In this document: positions 52,548 to 63,291 of the stretch, in pieces
Layout of the letters: each line of letters opens with the position of its first letter
Position numbering within the stretch: the stretch's first letter is position 1
Position numbers and translations under genes: made by a program
Notes under the pieces: generated by a model
The model's input: only the letters and a program-made list of their open reading frames with translations
The model's database searches: none
Told to the model about the DNA's origin: nothing
Source of the DNA: Pseudovibrio axinellae
GTDB lineage: Bacteria > Pseudomonadota > Alphaproteobacteria > Rhizobiales > Stappiaceae
Reading direction: 5' to 3'
Assembly (NCBI RefSeq): GCF_900110875.1
Contig: NZ_FOFM01000005.1
Coordinates: 1 to 64,000 of the forward strand
DNA length: 64,000 nucleotides

Positions 52548-53570
52548 TTAATATTGGTGGTCTTCATAGCGCTTAGCAAGCTCATCGATATTTTCAGGCG
52601 GCCAGTTAGCCACTTCCATACCGAGATGCAGGCCCATCTGCGCCAGAACTTCTTTGATCTCGTTGAGAGACTTACGACCGAAGTTCGGTGTGCGAAGCAT
52701 TTCTGCTTCAGTCTTCTGAATGAGATCGCCAATATATACGATATTGTCGTTCTTCAGGCAGTTTGCCGAACGTACAGACAACTCAAGCTCATCAACCTTT
52801 TTCAGCAGTGCTGGGTTGAATGCAAGTTCTGCAACTGTATCTTCCGGAACTTCACGCTGTGGCTCTTCGAAGTTAACGAAGATAGACAGCTGATCCTGCA
52901 GAATGCGCGCAGCAAATGCCACAGCATCTTCAGGGATCAAAGATCCGTCAGTTTCAACAGTCATAGTCAACTTATCATAATCAAGAACCTGACCTTCACG
53001 GGTGTTCTCAACCTTGTAAGAAACCTTCTTAACCGGAGAATAAAGGCTGTCAACCGGAATCAGACCGATTGGAGCGTCTTCTGGACGGTTAGCAGCGGCA
53101 GCAACATAACCCTTGCCGGTGTTTACAGTGAATTCGATGCGAACTTCCGCACCTTCATCAAGGTTACACAGCAGCAGACCTGGGTTAAGAACCTCAACGT
53201 CGCCTACAGTTTCAATATCGCCAGCGTAGACCGCACCAGGACCCTGCTTACGCAGAACCATACGTTTTGGTCCCTCGCCTTCCATGCGAAGTGCGATTTC
53301 CTTGATGTTCAAGATGATGTCAGTCACATCTTCACGAACGCCAGGAATCGACGAAAACTCATGGAGAACGCCATCGATCTGAACCGCAGTTACTGCAGCA
53401 CCCTGAAGGGAGCTAAGCAGAACACGGCGCAGCGCGTTACCAAGAGTAAGGCCGTAACCACGCTCAAGCGGCTCTGCAATCACAGATGCTTTGAAGCGTG
53501 CGTCTTCGCCCACACGAACGTCGAGTTTGGTTGGCTTGATAAGTTCTTGCCAATTTTTCTGAATTGTCAC
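52548..53570 (-). CDS. rpoA: RNA polymerase alpha subunit
   Basis: A 340-residue alpha subunit with the N-terminal dimerisation domain ([60 protein letters not shown]) and the C-terminal DNA/activator-binding domain ([40 protein letters not shown]). It nucleates assembly of the core enzyme. Length is usual for alphaproteobacteria. Nearly the full complementary strand is also open, a shadow of the coding bias. Confidence 0.98.
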   Translation of the reverse strand: MTIQKNWQELIKPTKLDVRVGEDARFKASVIAEPLERGYGLTLGNALRRVLLSSLQGAAVTAVQIDGVLHEFSSIPGVREDVTDIILNIKEIALRMEGEGPKRMVLRKQGPGAVYAGDIETVGDVEVLNPGLLLCNLDEGAEVRIEFTVNTGKGYVAAAANRPEDAPIGLIPVDSLYSPVKKVSYKVENTREGQVLDYDKLTMTVETDGSLIPEDAVAFAARILQDQLSIFVNFEEPQREVPEDTVAELAFNPALLKKVDELELSVRSANCLKNDNIVYIGDLIQKTEAEMLRTPNFGRKSLNEIKEVLAQMGLHLGMEVANWPPENIDELAKRYEDHQY

Positions 53571-53650
53571 GTTTAAAAACCCTCTGGCTATCCCGTAGGC
53601 CTATTGGCCAACAATTCCTTGCCTGGGTGGAAAACTTGCCTAACGAACTG

Positions 53651-54040
53651 TTAGACGCGGCGACGCTTGCGTGGACGGCAACCGTTGTGCGGGATCGGAG
53701 TTACATCACGGATAGATGTAATTACGAAACCAGCAGCCTGGAGTGCACGCAGAGCGGATTCACGTCCAGAACCTGGACCACGCACTTCTACTTCGAGAGT
53801 ACGCATGCCGTGCTCAGCAGCCTTACGACCAGCGTCTTCGGCAGCGACCTGTGCAGCATAAGGGGTAGACTTACGAGAACCCTTAAAGCCGAGCGCGCCG
53901 GCAGACGACCAAGAGATCGCATTACCCTGTGCATCGGTGATGGTGATCATGGTGTTGTTGAACGTAGAGTTCACATGCGCGACACCAGAAGAAATATTCT
54001 TCCGTTCGCGACGGCGCACACGCGCCGAATCTTTAGCCAT
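53651..54040 (-). CDS. rpsK: 30S ribosomal protein S11
   Basis: A 129-residue uS11 ([60 protein letters not shown]), on the 30S platform near the Shine-Dalgarno helix. It is between rpsM and rpoA, the standard alpha-operon order. The N-terminal Lys/Arg-rich segment is a normal extension. Confidence 0.97.
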   Translation of the reverse strand: MAKDSARVRRRERKNISSGVAHVNSTFNNTMITITDAQGNAISWSSAGALGFKGSRKSTPYAAQVAAEDAGRKAAEHGMRTLEVEVRGPGSGRESALRALQAAGFVITSIRDVTPIPHNGCRPRKRRRV

Positions 54041-54104
54041 TCTTTTTCCTAACTTCGATATCTACACCGCCGTAGTGCGGCGGCTCCACCGGATAACCGG
54101 CAAC

Positions 54105-54473
54105 TTACTTCTTCTTACCAGCGATCGCTTTAGCAGGACCCTTACGGGTACGCGCGTTGGTGTGTGTGCGCTGACCACGAACTGGCAGACCACGACGGTG
54201 GCGAAGGCCACGGTAGCAACCAAGGTCCATGAGACGCTTAATGTTCATTGCAGTTTCACGACGCAGATCACCTTCTACAAGGTAGTCAGCATCAATTGCT
54301 TCACGGATCTTCAGAACTTCTGCGTCAGAGAGTTCGTTAACGCGACGCTCAGCAGCAATACCGGTTTTCTCGGTGATTTCCTGCGCGAACTTCGCACCAA
54401 TGCCATGAATGTACTGCAGCGCGATAACTACGCGCTTATTCGTCGGAATGTTGACGCCAGCAATACGTGCCAC
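54105..54473 (-). CDS. rpsM: 30S ribosomal protein S13
   Basis: 122 residues from GTG 54473, which gives the conserved (V/M)[20 protein letters not shown] start, with GGAG 9 bases ahead. The frame opens upstream at a TTG (54488), which is less likely. [20 protein letters not shown] and a Lys-rich end match uS13 at the 30S head. It is the first gene of the alpha block downstream of adk, with about 200 bases of intergenic DNA between. Confidence 0.96.
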   Translation of the reverse strand: MARIAGVNIPTNKRVVIALQYIHGIGAKFAQEITEKTGIAAERRVNELSDAEVLKIREAIDADYLVEGDLRRETAMNIKRLMDLGCYRGLRHRRGLPVRGQRTHTNARTRKGPAKAIAGKKK

Positions 54474-54683
54474 GTTTGTTTTCTCCAATTACGAGGGAAC
54501 GATCTGTACCCTCTCCCATTTTTTTCGCCGAATAACCACCATCAATCCTGCGGATCAAAGGCGCACCTTTAGACAGCAAAAACATAAGCCCCGGTTTCCC
54601 AAGGAAAACCGGCGCCAATCGATTATGGTGTCGATGTGCGCCGGCTATACTTTATTATAAAGACAAGCGCAAGCGCCTGCCTT

Positions 54684-54709
54684 TAAAAAGCACGGAATTA
54701 AACCGTGCT
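54684..54709 (-). terminator. terminator hairpin overlapping the adk stop codon
   Basis: On the minus strand AGCACGG (54703-54709) pairs with CCGTGCT (54689-54695), then TTTTT. The loop TTTAATT contains the adk TAA stop codon. It stands between the spc-type block and the alpha block. Confidence 0.75.
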
Positions 54710-55270
54710 CAAAATCGTGTCGATCTCTGCAGCAACCTCATCAACGGATTTCATACCGTCAACGCTCATAAGCATATTCCGCTTGCTGTAATAATCAACA
54801 AGAGGTGAAGTCTGCTCGCTGTAAACTGCAAGGCGCTTCTTCAATGAATCTGCGTTGTCGTCAGAACGAGCTTGCGCACTCTCACGAGCCCGCGTTTCGA
54901 TCCGTTCAAGAAGGATCCCTTCATCAACTTTCAGCTGAACAACAGCATCCAGTCTCTGGTCTTTCTTTTCAAGCAGCTCATCAAGAGCATCAGCCTGAGC
55001 AATGGTCCGTGGGAAACCGTCCAAGATGAATCCCTTTGCGCAATCATGATCATCAATACGATCAGAAATGATTGAGCAAATCAGGTCATCAGAAACAAGT
55101 TCGCCACGAGTAAGAACGTCTTTAACCTTTAAACCAACTTCGGTTTCAGCTGCTACAGCTGCCCGAAGCATGTCACCAGTTGAAAGCTGAACAATACCAT
55201 GCGTTGCTACAAGCCGACCTGCCTGTGTACCTTTACCGGCACCAGGAGGGCCAAGAAGAATCAATCTCAT
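54698..55270 (-). CDS. adk: adenylate kinase, short-LID form
   Basis: A 190-residue kinase that converts ATP + AMP to 2 ADP. P-loop [20 protein letters not shown]-binding [20 protein letters not shown] and [20 protein letters not shown]. The LID segment is short and lacks the Zn-type cysteine cluster, as in alphaproteobacterial Adk. It starts 4 bases before the end of secY (overlap 55267-55270). The last codons form the left arm of a terminator hairpin. Confidence 0.96.
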   Translation of the reverse strand: MRLILLGPPGAGKGTQAGRLVATHGIVQLSTGDMLRAAVAAETEVGLKVKDVLTRGELVSDDLICSIISDRIDDHDCAKGFILDGFPRTIAQADALDELLEKKDQRLDAVVQLKVDEGILLERIETRARESAQARSDDNADSLKKRLAVYSEQTSPLVDYYSKRNMLMSVDGMKSVDEVAAEIDTILSTV

Positions 55271-56607
55271 CTACGTTTCCCCCTCAACTTTGTTTTCTTC
55301 ACCAAGCCTTCGTACTGATGCGCAAGAAGGTGCCCCTGGATCTGAGAAACGGTATCCATGGTAACGCTAACAACAATGAGCAGAGACGTACCACCGAAGT
55401 AGAACGGAACACCCGTTGCTGAGATCAGGAACTCTGGCAACAAACAAATGAGAGTTATGTATATTGCACCAACAACCGTAATGCGAGTTAGCACATGGTC
55501 AATGTACTGCGCAGTACGTTCGCCTGGACGAATCCCTGGAATGAAGCCACCATGCTTCTTGAGGTTGTCTGCTGTCTCTGTCGGATTGAAAACAATCGCA
55601 GTGTAAAAGAAGCAGAAGAAGATGATCAATGCAGCGTAAAGCGCCATGTAGGCCGGCTGACCGTGACCAAGCAAAGCAGTGACAGTCGTCAACCACCCCA
55701 TCGCACCAGTGCTATCACCGGTTTGAAAGCTTGCTACGGTCGCAGGCACCAACAACAAGGAGCTTGCAAAAATTGGTGGAATAACACCAGCCGTATTGAG
55801 TTTGAGTGGCAGGAACGAAGTGTTCCCCTCAAACATCTTATTACCTTGCTGACGTCGTGGATACTGAATCAGCAAACGACGCTGAGCACGCTCCATGAAT
55901 ACAATTACGCCAATAACCAACACAGACAGTATAACAACTGCAAGGATGATCGGCGTTGCAAGAGCACCCTGACGACCGAGTTCCAAAGTGGACGCAATCG
56001 CAGAAGGAAGCCCGGCAACAATACCGGCGAAAATGATCAAAGAAATGCCGTTACCAATGCCGCGGGAAGTGATTTGCTCACCCAGCCACATCAGGAACAT
56101 AGTACCACCAACAAGGGTAAGAACCGTTGCAATACGGAAGAACCAGCCCGGATCGATAACAATGTTCGCACCAGCTTCAAGGCCAACGGAAATACCGTAG
56201 GCTTGGAAGGTAGCCAGAATCACTGTTCCGAAACGTGTATACTGGTTAATTTTTTTCCGGCCCTGCTCACCCTCTTTCTTCAGCTGTTCCAAAGAAGGAA
56301 CAACAGAAGTCATGAGCTGGATAATAATCGACGCTGAAATGTAAGGCATAATGCCAAGGGCAAAAATAGCCATACGCTCGACAGCGCCACCGGAAAACAT
56401 GTTGAACAGACCGACAATGCCGGTCTGTACGTTTCCGAAGGCCTGCGCGAGCGCGTCAGGATTAATTCCAGGCAGAGGTATATAGGTTCCGAACCGATAA
56501 ACCAGAAGCGCGCCTAGCGTGAACCAGATCCGCTTCTTCAGTTCCTCGGCTTTCGCAAAGGCAGAAAAGTTAAGGTTTGAAGCAAGTTGCTCGGCAGCAG
56601 AAGCCAT
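55267..56607 (-). CDS. secY: Sec translocase pore subunit SecY
   Basis: A 446-residue ten-helix membrane protein, the channel of the general secretory system. Signs: [20 protein letters not shown] (TM1 region), [40 protein letters not shown], and [20 protein letters not shown] near TM8. Located between rplO and adk in the usual spc operon order. Ends with a basic C-terminus ([12 protein letters not shown]). Confidence 0.97.
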   Translation of the reverse strand: MASAAEQLASNLNFSAFAKAEELKKRIWFTLGALLVYRFGTYIPLPGINPDALAQAFGNVQTGIVGLFNMFSGGAVERMAIFALGIMPYISASIIIQLMTSVVPSLEQLKKEGEQGRKKINQYTRFGTVILATFQAYGISVGLEAGANIVIDPGWFFRIATVLTLVGGTMFLMWLGEQITSRGIGNGISLIIFAGIVAGLPSAIASTLELGRQGALATPIILAVVILSVLVIGVIVFMERAQRRLLIQYPRRQQGNKMFEGNTSFLPLKLNTAGVIPPIFASSLLLVPATVASFQTGDSTGAMGWLTTVTALLGHGQPAYMALYAALIIFFCFFYTAIVFNPTETADNLKKHGGFIPGIRPGERTAQYIDHVLTRITVVGAIYITLICLLPEFLISATGVPFYFGGTSLLIVVSVTMDTVSQIQGHLLAHQYEGLVKKTKLRGKRR

Positions 56608-56654
56608 TCCGCGCTCCGGTCAGTTTGGATACACCCCAAAAAAAGACAAGGCTG

Positions 56655-57122
56655 TTAAGCCTTGCCTTCCTTGATGACGACTTTGCCGCCGGCCTTCTCA
56701 ACTGCTTCAACAGCAGTTTTAGACGCGCCAGCAATTTCGAAGTTCACAGCAGTTTTCAGCTCACCGTCGGACAGAAGGCGAACGCCATCTAGAACGCGGC
56801 GAACAACGCCAGCTGCGACAAGTGTTTCAACTGTAACTGTAGCGGAAGCATCAAGCTTACCAGCTTCAATCGCAGTCTGAACACGACCCAAGGACACAAT
56901 GTTAAGGTCCTTAGCAAAAATGTTGGTGAAGCCGCGTTTTGGAAGACGACGGTGCAATGGCATCTGCCCGCCTTCAAAACCCTTAATTGCTACACCCGAA
57001 CGGGACTTCTGACCTTTGACACCACGGCCGCCAGTCTTGCCCTTGCCAGAACCGATACCGCGTCCTACGCGGGTCCGATCCTGTACTGCACCCGGATTAT
57101 CCCGGAGTTCGTTGAGCTTCAT
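56655..57122 (-). CDS. rplO: 50S ribosomal protein L15
   Basis: A 155-residue uL15 ([60 protein letters not shown]). It organises 23S rRNA domains late in assembly. Upstream of secY, after rpmD, as in the conserved spc order. Confidence 0.97.
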   Translation of the reverse strand: MKLNELRDNPGAVQDRTRVGRGIGSGKGKTGGRGVKGQKSRSGVAIKGFEGGQMPLHRRLPKRGFTNIFAKDLNIVSLGRVQTAIEAGKLDASATVTVETLVAAGVVRRVLDGVRLLSDGELKTAVNFEIAGASKTAVEAVEKAGGKVVIKEGKA

Positions 57123-57141
57123 GATAGTTCTCCCGGTCCGC

Positions 57142-57336
57142 TTATGCTTCGTCTACAACGCGAACCAGATGCTGAACCTTACGGATCATGCCGCGTACTT
57201 CTGGAGTATCCTTCAGAGTACGACGACGGTGCATCTTGTTCAGACCCAGACCAACCAGCGTTGCGCGCTGATCAGCAGGACGGCGAAGCGGGCTACCGAT
57301 CTGTTCGACCGTTACGGTCTTTTCAGTATTAGCCAT
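57142..57336 (-). CDS. rpmD: 50S ribosomal protein L30
   Basis: A 64-residue uL30 ([53 protein letters not shown]), complete and with the standard place between rpsE and rplO. L30 is a small 50S protein missing in some lineages. Confidence 0.97.
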   Translation of the reverse strand: MANTEKTVTVEQIGSPLRRPADQRATLVGLGLNKMHRRRTLKDTPEVRGMIRKVQHLVRVVDEA

Positions 57337-57374
57337 GACACTAACCCTTGTTCATCAATCAGTAAGATCGAGGC

Positions 57375-57938
57375 TTACGCCCCTGCCTTCACTGGTGCCG
57401 CATCATCGTTGTCACGACGGCGTGCCTGTAAGGTAGATACCTTAAGACCACGACGTGCTGCAACAGAACGCGGGCTGTCTTCTTTTTTCAGTGCATCAAA
57501 GGTGGCACGAACCATGTTGTATGGGTTGGAAGTTCCGAGGGACTTCGCAACAACATCCTGAACACCAAGTGTTTCAAACACAGCACGCATTGGACCACCA
57601 GCAATGATACCGGTACCGGCTGGAGCCGCACGCAGGATAACTTTACCTGCGCCATGACGACCTTCAACATCGTGATGAAGCGTCCGACCTTCGCGAAGTG
57701 GCACACGAACCATAGTACGCTTAGCAGCTTCTGTTGCTTTGCGGATGGCTTCTGGCACTTCACGAGCCTTACCGTGACCAAAGCCTACGCGGCCCTTCTG
57801 ATCACCAACTACTACAAGGGCAGCAAAGCCGAAACGACGACCACCCTTAACTACTTTAGCGACGCGGTTGATGTGAACAAGCTTATCGACAAACTCGCTG
57901 TCGCGCTCTTCACGATCCCGATTATCCTGTCTCGCCAT
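57375..57938 (-). CDS. rpsE: 30S ribosomal protein S5
   Basis: A 187-residue uS5 with the dsRBD-like region ([60 protein letters not shown]) and the C-terminal half with [20 protein letters not shown]. It affects decoding accuracy. Slightly longer at the C-terminus than E. coli, as usual in alphaproteobacteria. Confidence 0.97.
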   Translation of the reverse strand: MARQDNRDREERDSEFVDKLVHINRVAKVVKGGRRFGFAALVVVGDQKGRVGFGHGKAREVPEAIRKATEAAKRTMVRVPLREGRTLHHDVEGRHGAGKVILRAAPAGTGIIAGGPMRAVFETLGVQDVVAKSLGTSNPYNMVRATFDALKKEDSPRSVAARRGLKVSTLQARRRDNDDAAPVKAGA

Positions 57939-57979
57939 AATAATGTTTCCCGTTCTCTAGGAGCACCTACAGGCGCCGA

Positions 57980-58333
57980 TCAGAAGTTCAGACCGCCTTC
58001 ACGTGCTGCATCTGCCAAGGCCTTTACACGGCCATGGTAGATGTAACCACCACGATCAAACACGACTTCTTTAATGCCAGCAGCGATAGCACGTTCAGCA
58101 ATTAGCTTGCCAACAACAACAGCAGCATCTTTGTTGCCACCGTATGCTATCTTCACGTCTTTCTCAATGGTAGACGCTGACGCAAGGGTCACGCCCTTGG
58201 CATCGTCGATGATCTGAGCGTAAATCTGCTTGGATGAGCGGAAAACGGATAGTCGAGCACGACCATTCGCTACCTTTGTGATCGAACGGCGCACACGGGC
58301 GCGACGACGTTCGAAAGAATTTCCATTCGCCAT
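57980..58333 (-). CDS. rplR: 50S ribosomal protein L18
   Basis: A 117-residue uL18 ([60 protein letters not shown]), the 5S rRNA-binding protein. Placed between rplF and rpsE. Confidence 0.97.
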   Translation of the reverse strand: MANGNSFERRRARVRRSITKVANGRARLSVFRSSKQIYAQIIDDAKGVTLASASTIEKDVKIAYGGNKDAAVVVGKLIAERAIAAGIKEVVFDRGGYIYHGRVKALADAAREGGLNF

Positions 58334-58344
58334 GGTCCGTACCG

Positions 58345-58878
58345 TTACTTCTTCTTGCCTTCTTTACGGACGATAAACTCATCCGCATAACGAATACCCT
58401 TGCCCTTGTATGGCTCGGGTGGGCGATATTCGCGAATATTCGCGGCAACCTGCCCTATTTGTTGCTTATCAATGCCGTTGATGACAATTTCTGTCGGCTT
58501 CGGACATTTGATTTCAACACCCTCAGGGATGTCAAATTTGACATCGTGAGAGAAGCCAAGAGCTAGATTAAGGGTTTTACCCTGAACCTGAGCACGGTAA
58601 CCAACACCGGTAATCGCCAGCTGCTTTTCGAAGCCGGAGGTCACACCAGTGATAAGGTTAGCAACCATAGTGCGGGACATTCCCCACAAAGAACGCGCGT
58701 TCTTGGTCTGGTTGCGCGGATCAAGACGGATACCATCATCCGTCATATCGACCGAAACGAGATCGTTGACCACGAAGGAGAGTTCCCCCTTCGGGCCTTT
58801 AACGATAACATTCTGGCCGTTGATCGTTGCCGTTACCCCGCTTGGCACGGGGACTGGCTTCTTGCCAATTCGAGACAT
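58345..58878 (-). CDS. rplF: 50S ribosomal protein L6
   Basis: A 177-residue uL6 ([59 protein letters not shown] end), near the GTPase-associated centre. Standard spc order. Confidence 0.97.
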   Translation of the reverse strand: MSRIGKKPVPVPSGVTATINGQNVIVKGPKGELSFVVNDLVSVDMTDDGIRLDPRNQTKNARSLWGMSRTMVANLITGVTSGFEKQLAITGVGYRAQVQGKTLNLALGFSHDVKFDIPEGVEIKCPKPTEIVINGIDKQQIGQVAANIREYRPPEPYKGKGIRYADEFIVRKEGKKK

Positions 58879-58922
58879 AAGATCAACCTGTCTGTTATTT
58901 TAGTTAATCGTGCTATGCCGCG

Positions 58923-59321
58923 TCAGAAGACGCGGCAGAGTACTTCACCACCCACATTTTTCTCACGTGCATCGTAGTCTGCCATAACGCCCTGAGGAGT
59001 TGACAGAATAGAAACACCCAAGCCGTTTGCAACGTGTGGGATGTTCTTGACTGAAGAATACACACGACGACCAGGTTTTGAAACGCGCTCGATGGTGCGA
59101 ATCACTGGCGTACCGTCGAAGTACTTCAGTTCAATTTCTAGTTCGGACTTTCCGCCACCGAAGTCTACTTCAGTGTAACCGCGGATATATCCTTCCGCAG
59201 CTAGAACGTCCAGGATGCGTGCACGCAGCTTAGAAGCGGGTGTGCTTACTTTAGATTTGCGACGCATTTGCGCATTACGGATGCGCGTGATCATATCCCC
59301 GACTGGATCGGAAATCGACAT
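58923..59321 (-). CDS. rpsH: 30S ribosomal protein S8
   Basis: A 132-residue uS8 ([49 protein letters not shown]). It binds 16S helix 21 and, in many bacteria, the spc mRNA to repress translation of the operon; a regulatory site is not identified here. Confidence 0.97.
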   Translation of the reverse strand: MSISDPVGDMITRIRNAQMRRKSKVSTPASKLRARILDVLAAEGYIRGYTEVDFGGGKSELEIELKYFDGTPVIRTIERVSKPGRRVYSSVKNIPHVANGLGVSILSTPQGVMADYDAREKNVGGEVLCRVF

Positions 59322-59333
59322 AGCAGTAACTCC

Positions 59334-59639
59334 TTACCAGCTCGACTTCACGAGACCCGGGATCTTGCCCATGGAACCCAACTCACGAAGCGCAATACGC
59401 GACATCTTGAGCTTGCGGTAGTAACCGCGTGGGCGACCTGTGACTTCACACCGGTTGCGTACCCGTGTAGGCGCAGAATTGCGCGGCAGCTTTGCAAGCT
59501 GTAGCCGGGCAGTAAACCGCTCCTCCAGGGAAAGACTCTCGTCCTTGGCCATCGCCTTCAGGGCAGCGCGTTTTGCAGCAAACTTGCTTACAAGTTGCTC
59601 ACGCCGCTTATTTTTCTCGACCGCGCTTTTCTTCGCCAT
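59334..59639 (-). CDS. rpsN: 30S ribosomal protein S14, zinc-independent form
   Basis: A 101-residue uS14 ([57 protein letters not shown]). Only one Cys remains in the region where the 61-residue zinc form has four, so it is the C-minus type. Confidence 0.97.
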   Translation of the reverse strand: MAKKSAVEKNKRREQLVSKFAAKRAALKAMAKDESLSLEERFTARLQLAKLPRNSAPTRVRNRCEVTGRPRGYYRKLKMSRIALRELGSMGKIPGLVKSSW

Positions 59640-59672
59640 CGTCTGTCCTCGTTCCTTTCCCGTATACCGCTT

Positions 59673-60230
59673 TTATTTGCGGAACGGGAAGTTGAACGCG
59701 CGCAGCAGTTCACGCGCTTCGTCATCGGTTTTAGCATTGGTACAAACAACAATGTCCATACCCCACATTTGATCTACTTTATCGTAGTCAATTTCAGGGA
59801 AAACAATGTGTTCTTTAAGTCCCATAGCGTAGTTGCCACGTCCGTCGAAGCTCTTCGGATTCAGGCCGCGGAAATCACGTACACGCGGAAGCGCGATTGT
59901 GATCAAACGATCCATGAATTCGAACATCTGATTACGACGAAGAGTAACTTTAGTACCCAGTGGCATATCTTCACGAACCTTAAAGGTCGCGATAGATTTC
60001 CTAGCACGGGTAATAACCGCCTTTTGACCAGCAATCAAGCTAAGATCTTCAGCAGCGATACGAGCTTTCTTACTATCACCAACAGCTTCACCAACACCCA
60101 TGTTCAAAACGATCTTTTCGACCGAAGGGATCATCATTGGGTTGGTGTAGTTAAACTTCTCCTGAAGCTGGCCACGCACTACATCTTTGTAGTGCGCTTT
60201 GAGCCGTGGAGTGTAGGTAGCGTCAGCCAT
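59673..60230 (-). CDS. rplE: 50S ribosomal protein L5
   Basis: 185 residues from ATG 60230 ([20 protein letters not shown]), overlapping the rplX stop by 8 bases. [60 protein letters not shown] are uL5 signatures. It carries 5S rRNA with L18 into the 50S. The frame opens with a TTG at 60233, unlikely. Confidence 0.97.
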   Translation of the reverse strand: MADATYTPRLKAHYKDVVRGQLQEKFNYTNPMMIPSVEKIVLNMGVGEAVGDSKKARIAAEDLSLIAGQKAVITRARKSIATFKVREDMPLGTKVTLRRNQMFEFMDRLITIALPRVRDFRGLNPKSFDGRGNYAMGLKEHIVFPEIDYDKVDQMWGMDIVVCTNAKTDDEARELLRAFNFPFRK

Positions 60231-60540
60231 CAATCACGTCTCCTGAACGCTTAGCGACACGAACCGTGGCGCCTGCATCATTAGTCGTGAAACCGACGCG
60301 GGTCGGCTTGCCATCCTTAGGATCAGCAATGGCAATATTGGAAAGCTGAATTGGAGCTTCCTTAGTGATGATTCCACCTTCGCTCTGCTGGGTCTGGCGC
60401 TGGTGACGTTTCACCAAGTTAACGCCACGCACGACAGCGCGGTTTTCGGATGGAAGCATCTGGATAACTTCCCCAGACTTTCCTTTGTCACGACCGGCTA
60501 TTACGACGACATTGTCGCCTTTTTTGATCTTCGCGGGCAT
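60223..60540 (-). CDS. rplX: 50S ribosomal protein L24
   Basis: A 105-residue uL24 with KOW motif ([40 protein letters not shown]), an assembly initiator at the 5' part of 23S rRNA. Overlaps rplN by one base and rplE by 8. Confidence 0.97.
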   Translation of the reverse strand: MPAKIKKGDNVVVIAGRDKGKSGEVIQMLPSENRAVVRGVNLVKRHQRQTQQSEGGIITKEAPIQLSNIAIADPKDGKPTRVGFTTNDAGATVRVAKRSGDVIDG

Positions 60541-60908
60541 CAGAGCACCTCCGGCGCAAGCGAAATGATCTTCATGTGATTCTTGCCACGCAGTTCACGA
60601 GGAACTGGGCCAAAAATACGTGTTCCGATCGGTTCTTTGTTGTTGTTGATCAGCACGGCCGCATTGCGGTCGAAACGGATCACACTGCCGTCAGCACGAC
60701 GGATGTCTTTAGCCGTGCGAACGACGACCGCTTTCATCACGTCGCCCTTTTTAACACGACCCCGTGGAATTGCTTCTTTGACGGAGACAACAATTACGTC
60801 GCCAACGCCAGCATACTTCCGTTTGGAGCCGCCGAGCACTTTGATGCACATGACACGACGTGCGCCTGAATTATCGGCTACGTCGAGGTTTGTTTGCATC
60901 TGAATCAT
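60540..60908 (-). CDS. rplN: 50S ribosomal protein L14
   Basis: A 122-residue uL14 ([59 protein letters not shown] end). It is at the subunit interface (bridge B8). Standard place after rpsQ. Confidence 0.97.
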   Translation of the reverse strand: MIQMQTNLDVADNSGARRVMCIKVLGGSKRKYAGVGDVIVVSVKEAIPRGRVKKGDVMKAVVVRTAKDIRRADGSVIRFDRNAAVLINNNKEPIGTRIFGPVPRELRGKNHMKIISLAPEVL

Positions 60909-60966
60909 GACTCGTCGCCTTATTCTTTCTCAGTGTCCTAAAAATTAGGAGCACTGGATGCGTTCA

Positions 60967-61209
60967 CTAGCTCGCTGCTTCCGAAGAAACAACGGTCCAT
61001 TTCTTATTCTTAGAAATTGGAGCACACTCTTCAATCTGAACCGTGTCACCAACCTTGTAAGAATTATTTTCGTCATGCGCACGATACTTCTTCGAACGGC
61101 GCACAACTTTTTTCAGCAATGGGTGGGTAAAGCGACGCTCTACCTTCACCGTTACTGTTTTCTCGTTCGCATCGCTAACAACGACACCCTGCAAAATACG
61201 CTTTGGCAT
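60967..61209 (-). CDS. rpsQ: 30S ribosomal protein S17
   Basis: 80 residues from ATG 61209. [40 protein letters not shown], and [17 protein letters not shown] are uS17 signatures. The frame is open up to 61272 but the AAGGAG just ahead of 61209 and the conserved start decide. A second ATG follows at once (61206). Confidence 0.96.
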   Translation of the reverse strand: MPKRILQGVVVSDANEKTVTVKVERRFTHPLLKKVVRRSKKYRAHDENNSYKVGDTVQIEECAPISKNKKWTVVSSEAAS

Positions 61210-61219
61210 CATTAGCTCC

Positions 61220-61420
61220 TTATGCGTTATCAGACATACGCTTGTCGCGCAGTACTGTCTGGATCCGCGCAATGTCCCGCCGAACCTGACGGACTCGGGC
61301 GGTGTTTTCGAGCTGACCAGTTGCTCTCTGGAAGCGTAGGTTGAACTGTTCTTTTTTCAGTCCTTCCAAGCTATCTTTGAGCTCATCAGAGGTCTTAGCT
61401 CTTACGTCGCTAGCCTTCAT
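61220..61420 (-). CDS. rpmC: 50S ribosomal protein L29
   Basis: A 66-residue uL29 ([60 protein letters not shown]), at the tunnel exit near the trigger-factor dock. Between rplP and rpsQ. Confidence 0.97.
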   Translation of the reverse strand: MKASDVRAKTSDELKDSLEGLKKEQFNLRFQRATGQLENTARVRQVRRDIARIQTVLRDKRMSDNA

Positions 61421-61444
61421 GGCTTTTTCCTTTCGATGCCCGAC

Positions 61445-61858
61445 TTACTCACCGATGCGCTGGACGAACCGGCACTTGATCGGGAGCTTGGCGGCGGCCA
61501 GACGGAATGCTTCACGAGCAATCTCTTCGGACACACCATCAACTTCGAACATGATACGGCCCGGTTTTACCCGGCAAGCCCAGTACTCAGGAGAGCCTTT
61601 ACCCTTACCCATACGGACTTCCGCAGGCTTGGTGGACACAGGCACGTCCGGGAAAATTCTAATCCACACGCGACCCGCACGCTTCATGTAACGGGTCATT
61701 GCACGACGGGCTGCCTCAATTTGGCGAGCGGTGATCCGCTCTGGTTCCAAGGCTTTCATGCCAAAAGAACCAAAATTGAGGTCCGTACCACCCTTGGCGT
61801 TGCCATGGATGCGGCCCTTGTGCTGCTTGCGGAACTTAGTACGCTTTGGTTGCAGCAT
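61445..61858 (-). CDS. rplP: 50S ribosomal protein L16
   Basis: A 137-residue uL16 ([60 protein letters not shown]), near the A-site tRNA elbow. Placed between rpsC and rpmC. Confidence 0.97.
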   Translation of the reverse strand: MLQPKRTKFRKQHKGRIHGNAKGGTDLNFGSFGMKALEPERITARQIEAARRAMTRYMKRAGRVWIRIFPDVPVSTKPAEVRMGKGKGSPEYWACRVKPGRIMFEVDGVSEEIAREAFRLAAAKLPIKCRFVQRIGE

Positions 61859-61902
61859 CGCTTTTCTCTCGCTTTAATAGTTAAGCCGTGTGAAGGCGCT
61901 GC

Positions 61903-62619
61903 TTACGCAGCGCGCTCACGCCGACCGCCACCTTGGCGTTCGCTCTTGCCACCACCTTCGGTCGCACGACGTTCAGAAGCCATTGGATCATGCTCAAGGA
62001 TTTCGCCCTTGAAGATCCAGACTTTAACGCCACACGCGCCGTAAGCGGTGTGTGCTGTAGCAGTACCGTAGTCGATGTCTGCACGAAGAGTGTGCAGAGG
62101 CACACGACCTTCACGGTACCATTCGATACGTGCGATTTCCGCACCACCAAGACGACCACCGCAGTTAATACGGATGCCCTGGGCGCCAAGACGCATTGCA
62201 GACTGAACTGCACGCTTCATGGCACGGCGGAATGCAACACGACGCTCGAGCTGCTGAGCGATAGATGCTGCAACAAGCGCTGCATCAGTTTCCGGCTTGC
62301 GCACTTCAACGATGTTGAGGTGCACTTCCGAATTCGTCATCTCGGACAGCTTCTTACGAAGACGTTCGATGTCTGCACCTTTTTTACCGATAACAACACC
62401 TGGACGACCAGAGTGAATAGTTACACGGCATTTCTTGTGCGGACGTTCGATGACGACCTTGGAAATAGCCGCCTGCTTAAGTTCTTTAAGCAGGTATTCG
62501 CGGATGCGAAAATCTTCATGAAGAAGATCGCCGTATTCGTTCTTGCCGGCAAACCAACGAGAATCCCAGGTCCGGTTAATACCAAGGCGGAAGCCAATTG
62601 GATTAATCTTCTGTCCCAT
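61903..62619 (-). CDS. rpsC: 30S ribosomal protein S3
   Basis: A 238-residue uS3 with KH domain ([60 protein letters not shown]). Helps mRNA entry and helicase function. The C-terminal tail is Arg/Gly-rich ([17 protein letters not shown]). Its start abuts rplV. Confidence 0.97.
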   Translation of the reverse strand: MGQKINPIGFRLGINRTWDSRWFAGKNEYGDLLHEDFRIREYLLKELKQAAISKVVIERPHKKCRVTIHSGRPGVVIGKKGADIERLRKKLSEMTNSEVHLNIVEVRKPETDAALVAASIAQQLERRVAFRRAMKRAVQSAMRLGAQGIRINCGGRLGGAEIARIEWYREGRVPLHTLRADIDYGTATAHTAYGACGVKVWIFKGEILEHDPMASERRATEGGGKSERQGGGRRERAA

Positions 62620-62999
62620 CAGGCAGTCTCCTCAACTTCCCGAACAACGATAGTCAGGTTGGAAAACGGCTTTTGAATCCGTCCAACGCGACCACGCGCC
62701 CGTGGCTGAAAACGCTTCATTACAAGCGCCTTGCCAACGAAGGCCTCGGCGACGACGAGATTGTCGACGTCGAGATCGTGATTGTTTTCCGCATTTGCAA
62801 TGGCTGACATCAAAGTCTTTTTGACATCGCCAGAGATACGCTTGCGAGAGAAGGTAAGGTCAGCAAGAGCTGCGCCAACCTTCTTACCGCGGATCGATGC
62901 AGCAACGAGATTTAGCTTCTGCGGGGAAACCCGCAGCATCCGGCATACTGCCTTCGCCTCGCTGTCGGCGAGCGTCCGCTCACGCTTCTGCTTGCCCAT
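62619..62999 (-). CDS. rplV: 50S ribosomal protein L22
   Basis: A 126-residue uL22 ([60 protein letters not shown]), whose loop lines the nascent-peptide tunnel (macrolide site). Between rpsS and rpsC. Confidence 0.97.
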   Translation of the reverse strand: MGKQKRERTLADSEAKAVCRMLRVSPQKLNLVAASIRGKKVGAALADLTFSRKRISGDVKKTLMSAIANAENNHDLDVDNLVVAEAFVGKALVMKRFQPRARGRVGRIQKPFSNLTIVVREVEETA

Positions 63000-63001
63000 C
63001 T

Positions 63002-63280
63002 TTACTTCCTCTTTGACTTTTTGTCAGCACCATGACCGTAGTAAGTACGAGATGGAGCGAATTCGCCCAACTTGTGACCCACCATGTCTTCGCTGATCAA
63101 AACGGGAATGTGCTTCTGACCGTTATATACGCCAAAAGTCAACCCCACAAAGTGCGGCAGAACGGTAGAACGACGGCTCCAGGTCTTAATGACCTCATTC
63201 CGGCCGGATTCACGAACCTTTTCCGCTTTCTTCAGGAGGTAACCGTCGATGAACGGCCCTTTCCAGATCGAACGTGCCAC
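63002..63280 (-). CDS. rpsS: 30S ribosomal protein S19
   Basis: A 92-residue uS19 ([60 protein letters not shown]), on the 30S head near P-site contact. Between rplB and rplV. Confidence 0.97.
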   Translation of the reverse strand: MARSIWKGPFIDGYLLKKAEKVRESGRNEVIKTWSRRSTVLPHFVGLTFGVYNGQKHIPVLISEDMVGHKLGEFAPSRTYYGHGADKKSKRK

Positions 63281-63291
63281 GATCCGTTCCT

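Noticed and set aside
52554-53576. 340-codon + strand open frame opposite rpoA
   Set aside because: It mirrors rpoA almost base for base. The protein looks random (Cys/Phe/His-rich) and rpoA is certain, so it is a shadow.
54580-54620. Hairpin CCGGTTT / AAACCGG between adk and rpsM
   Set aside because: Only 7 bases of stem and no T-run on either side; not called as a terminator. It could be a leader structure.
55495-56337. 280-codon + strand frame opposite secY
   Set aside because: Antisense shadow of secY; low-complexity Asn/Thr/Arg content and no start signal.
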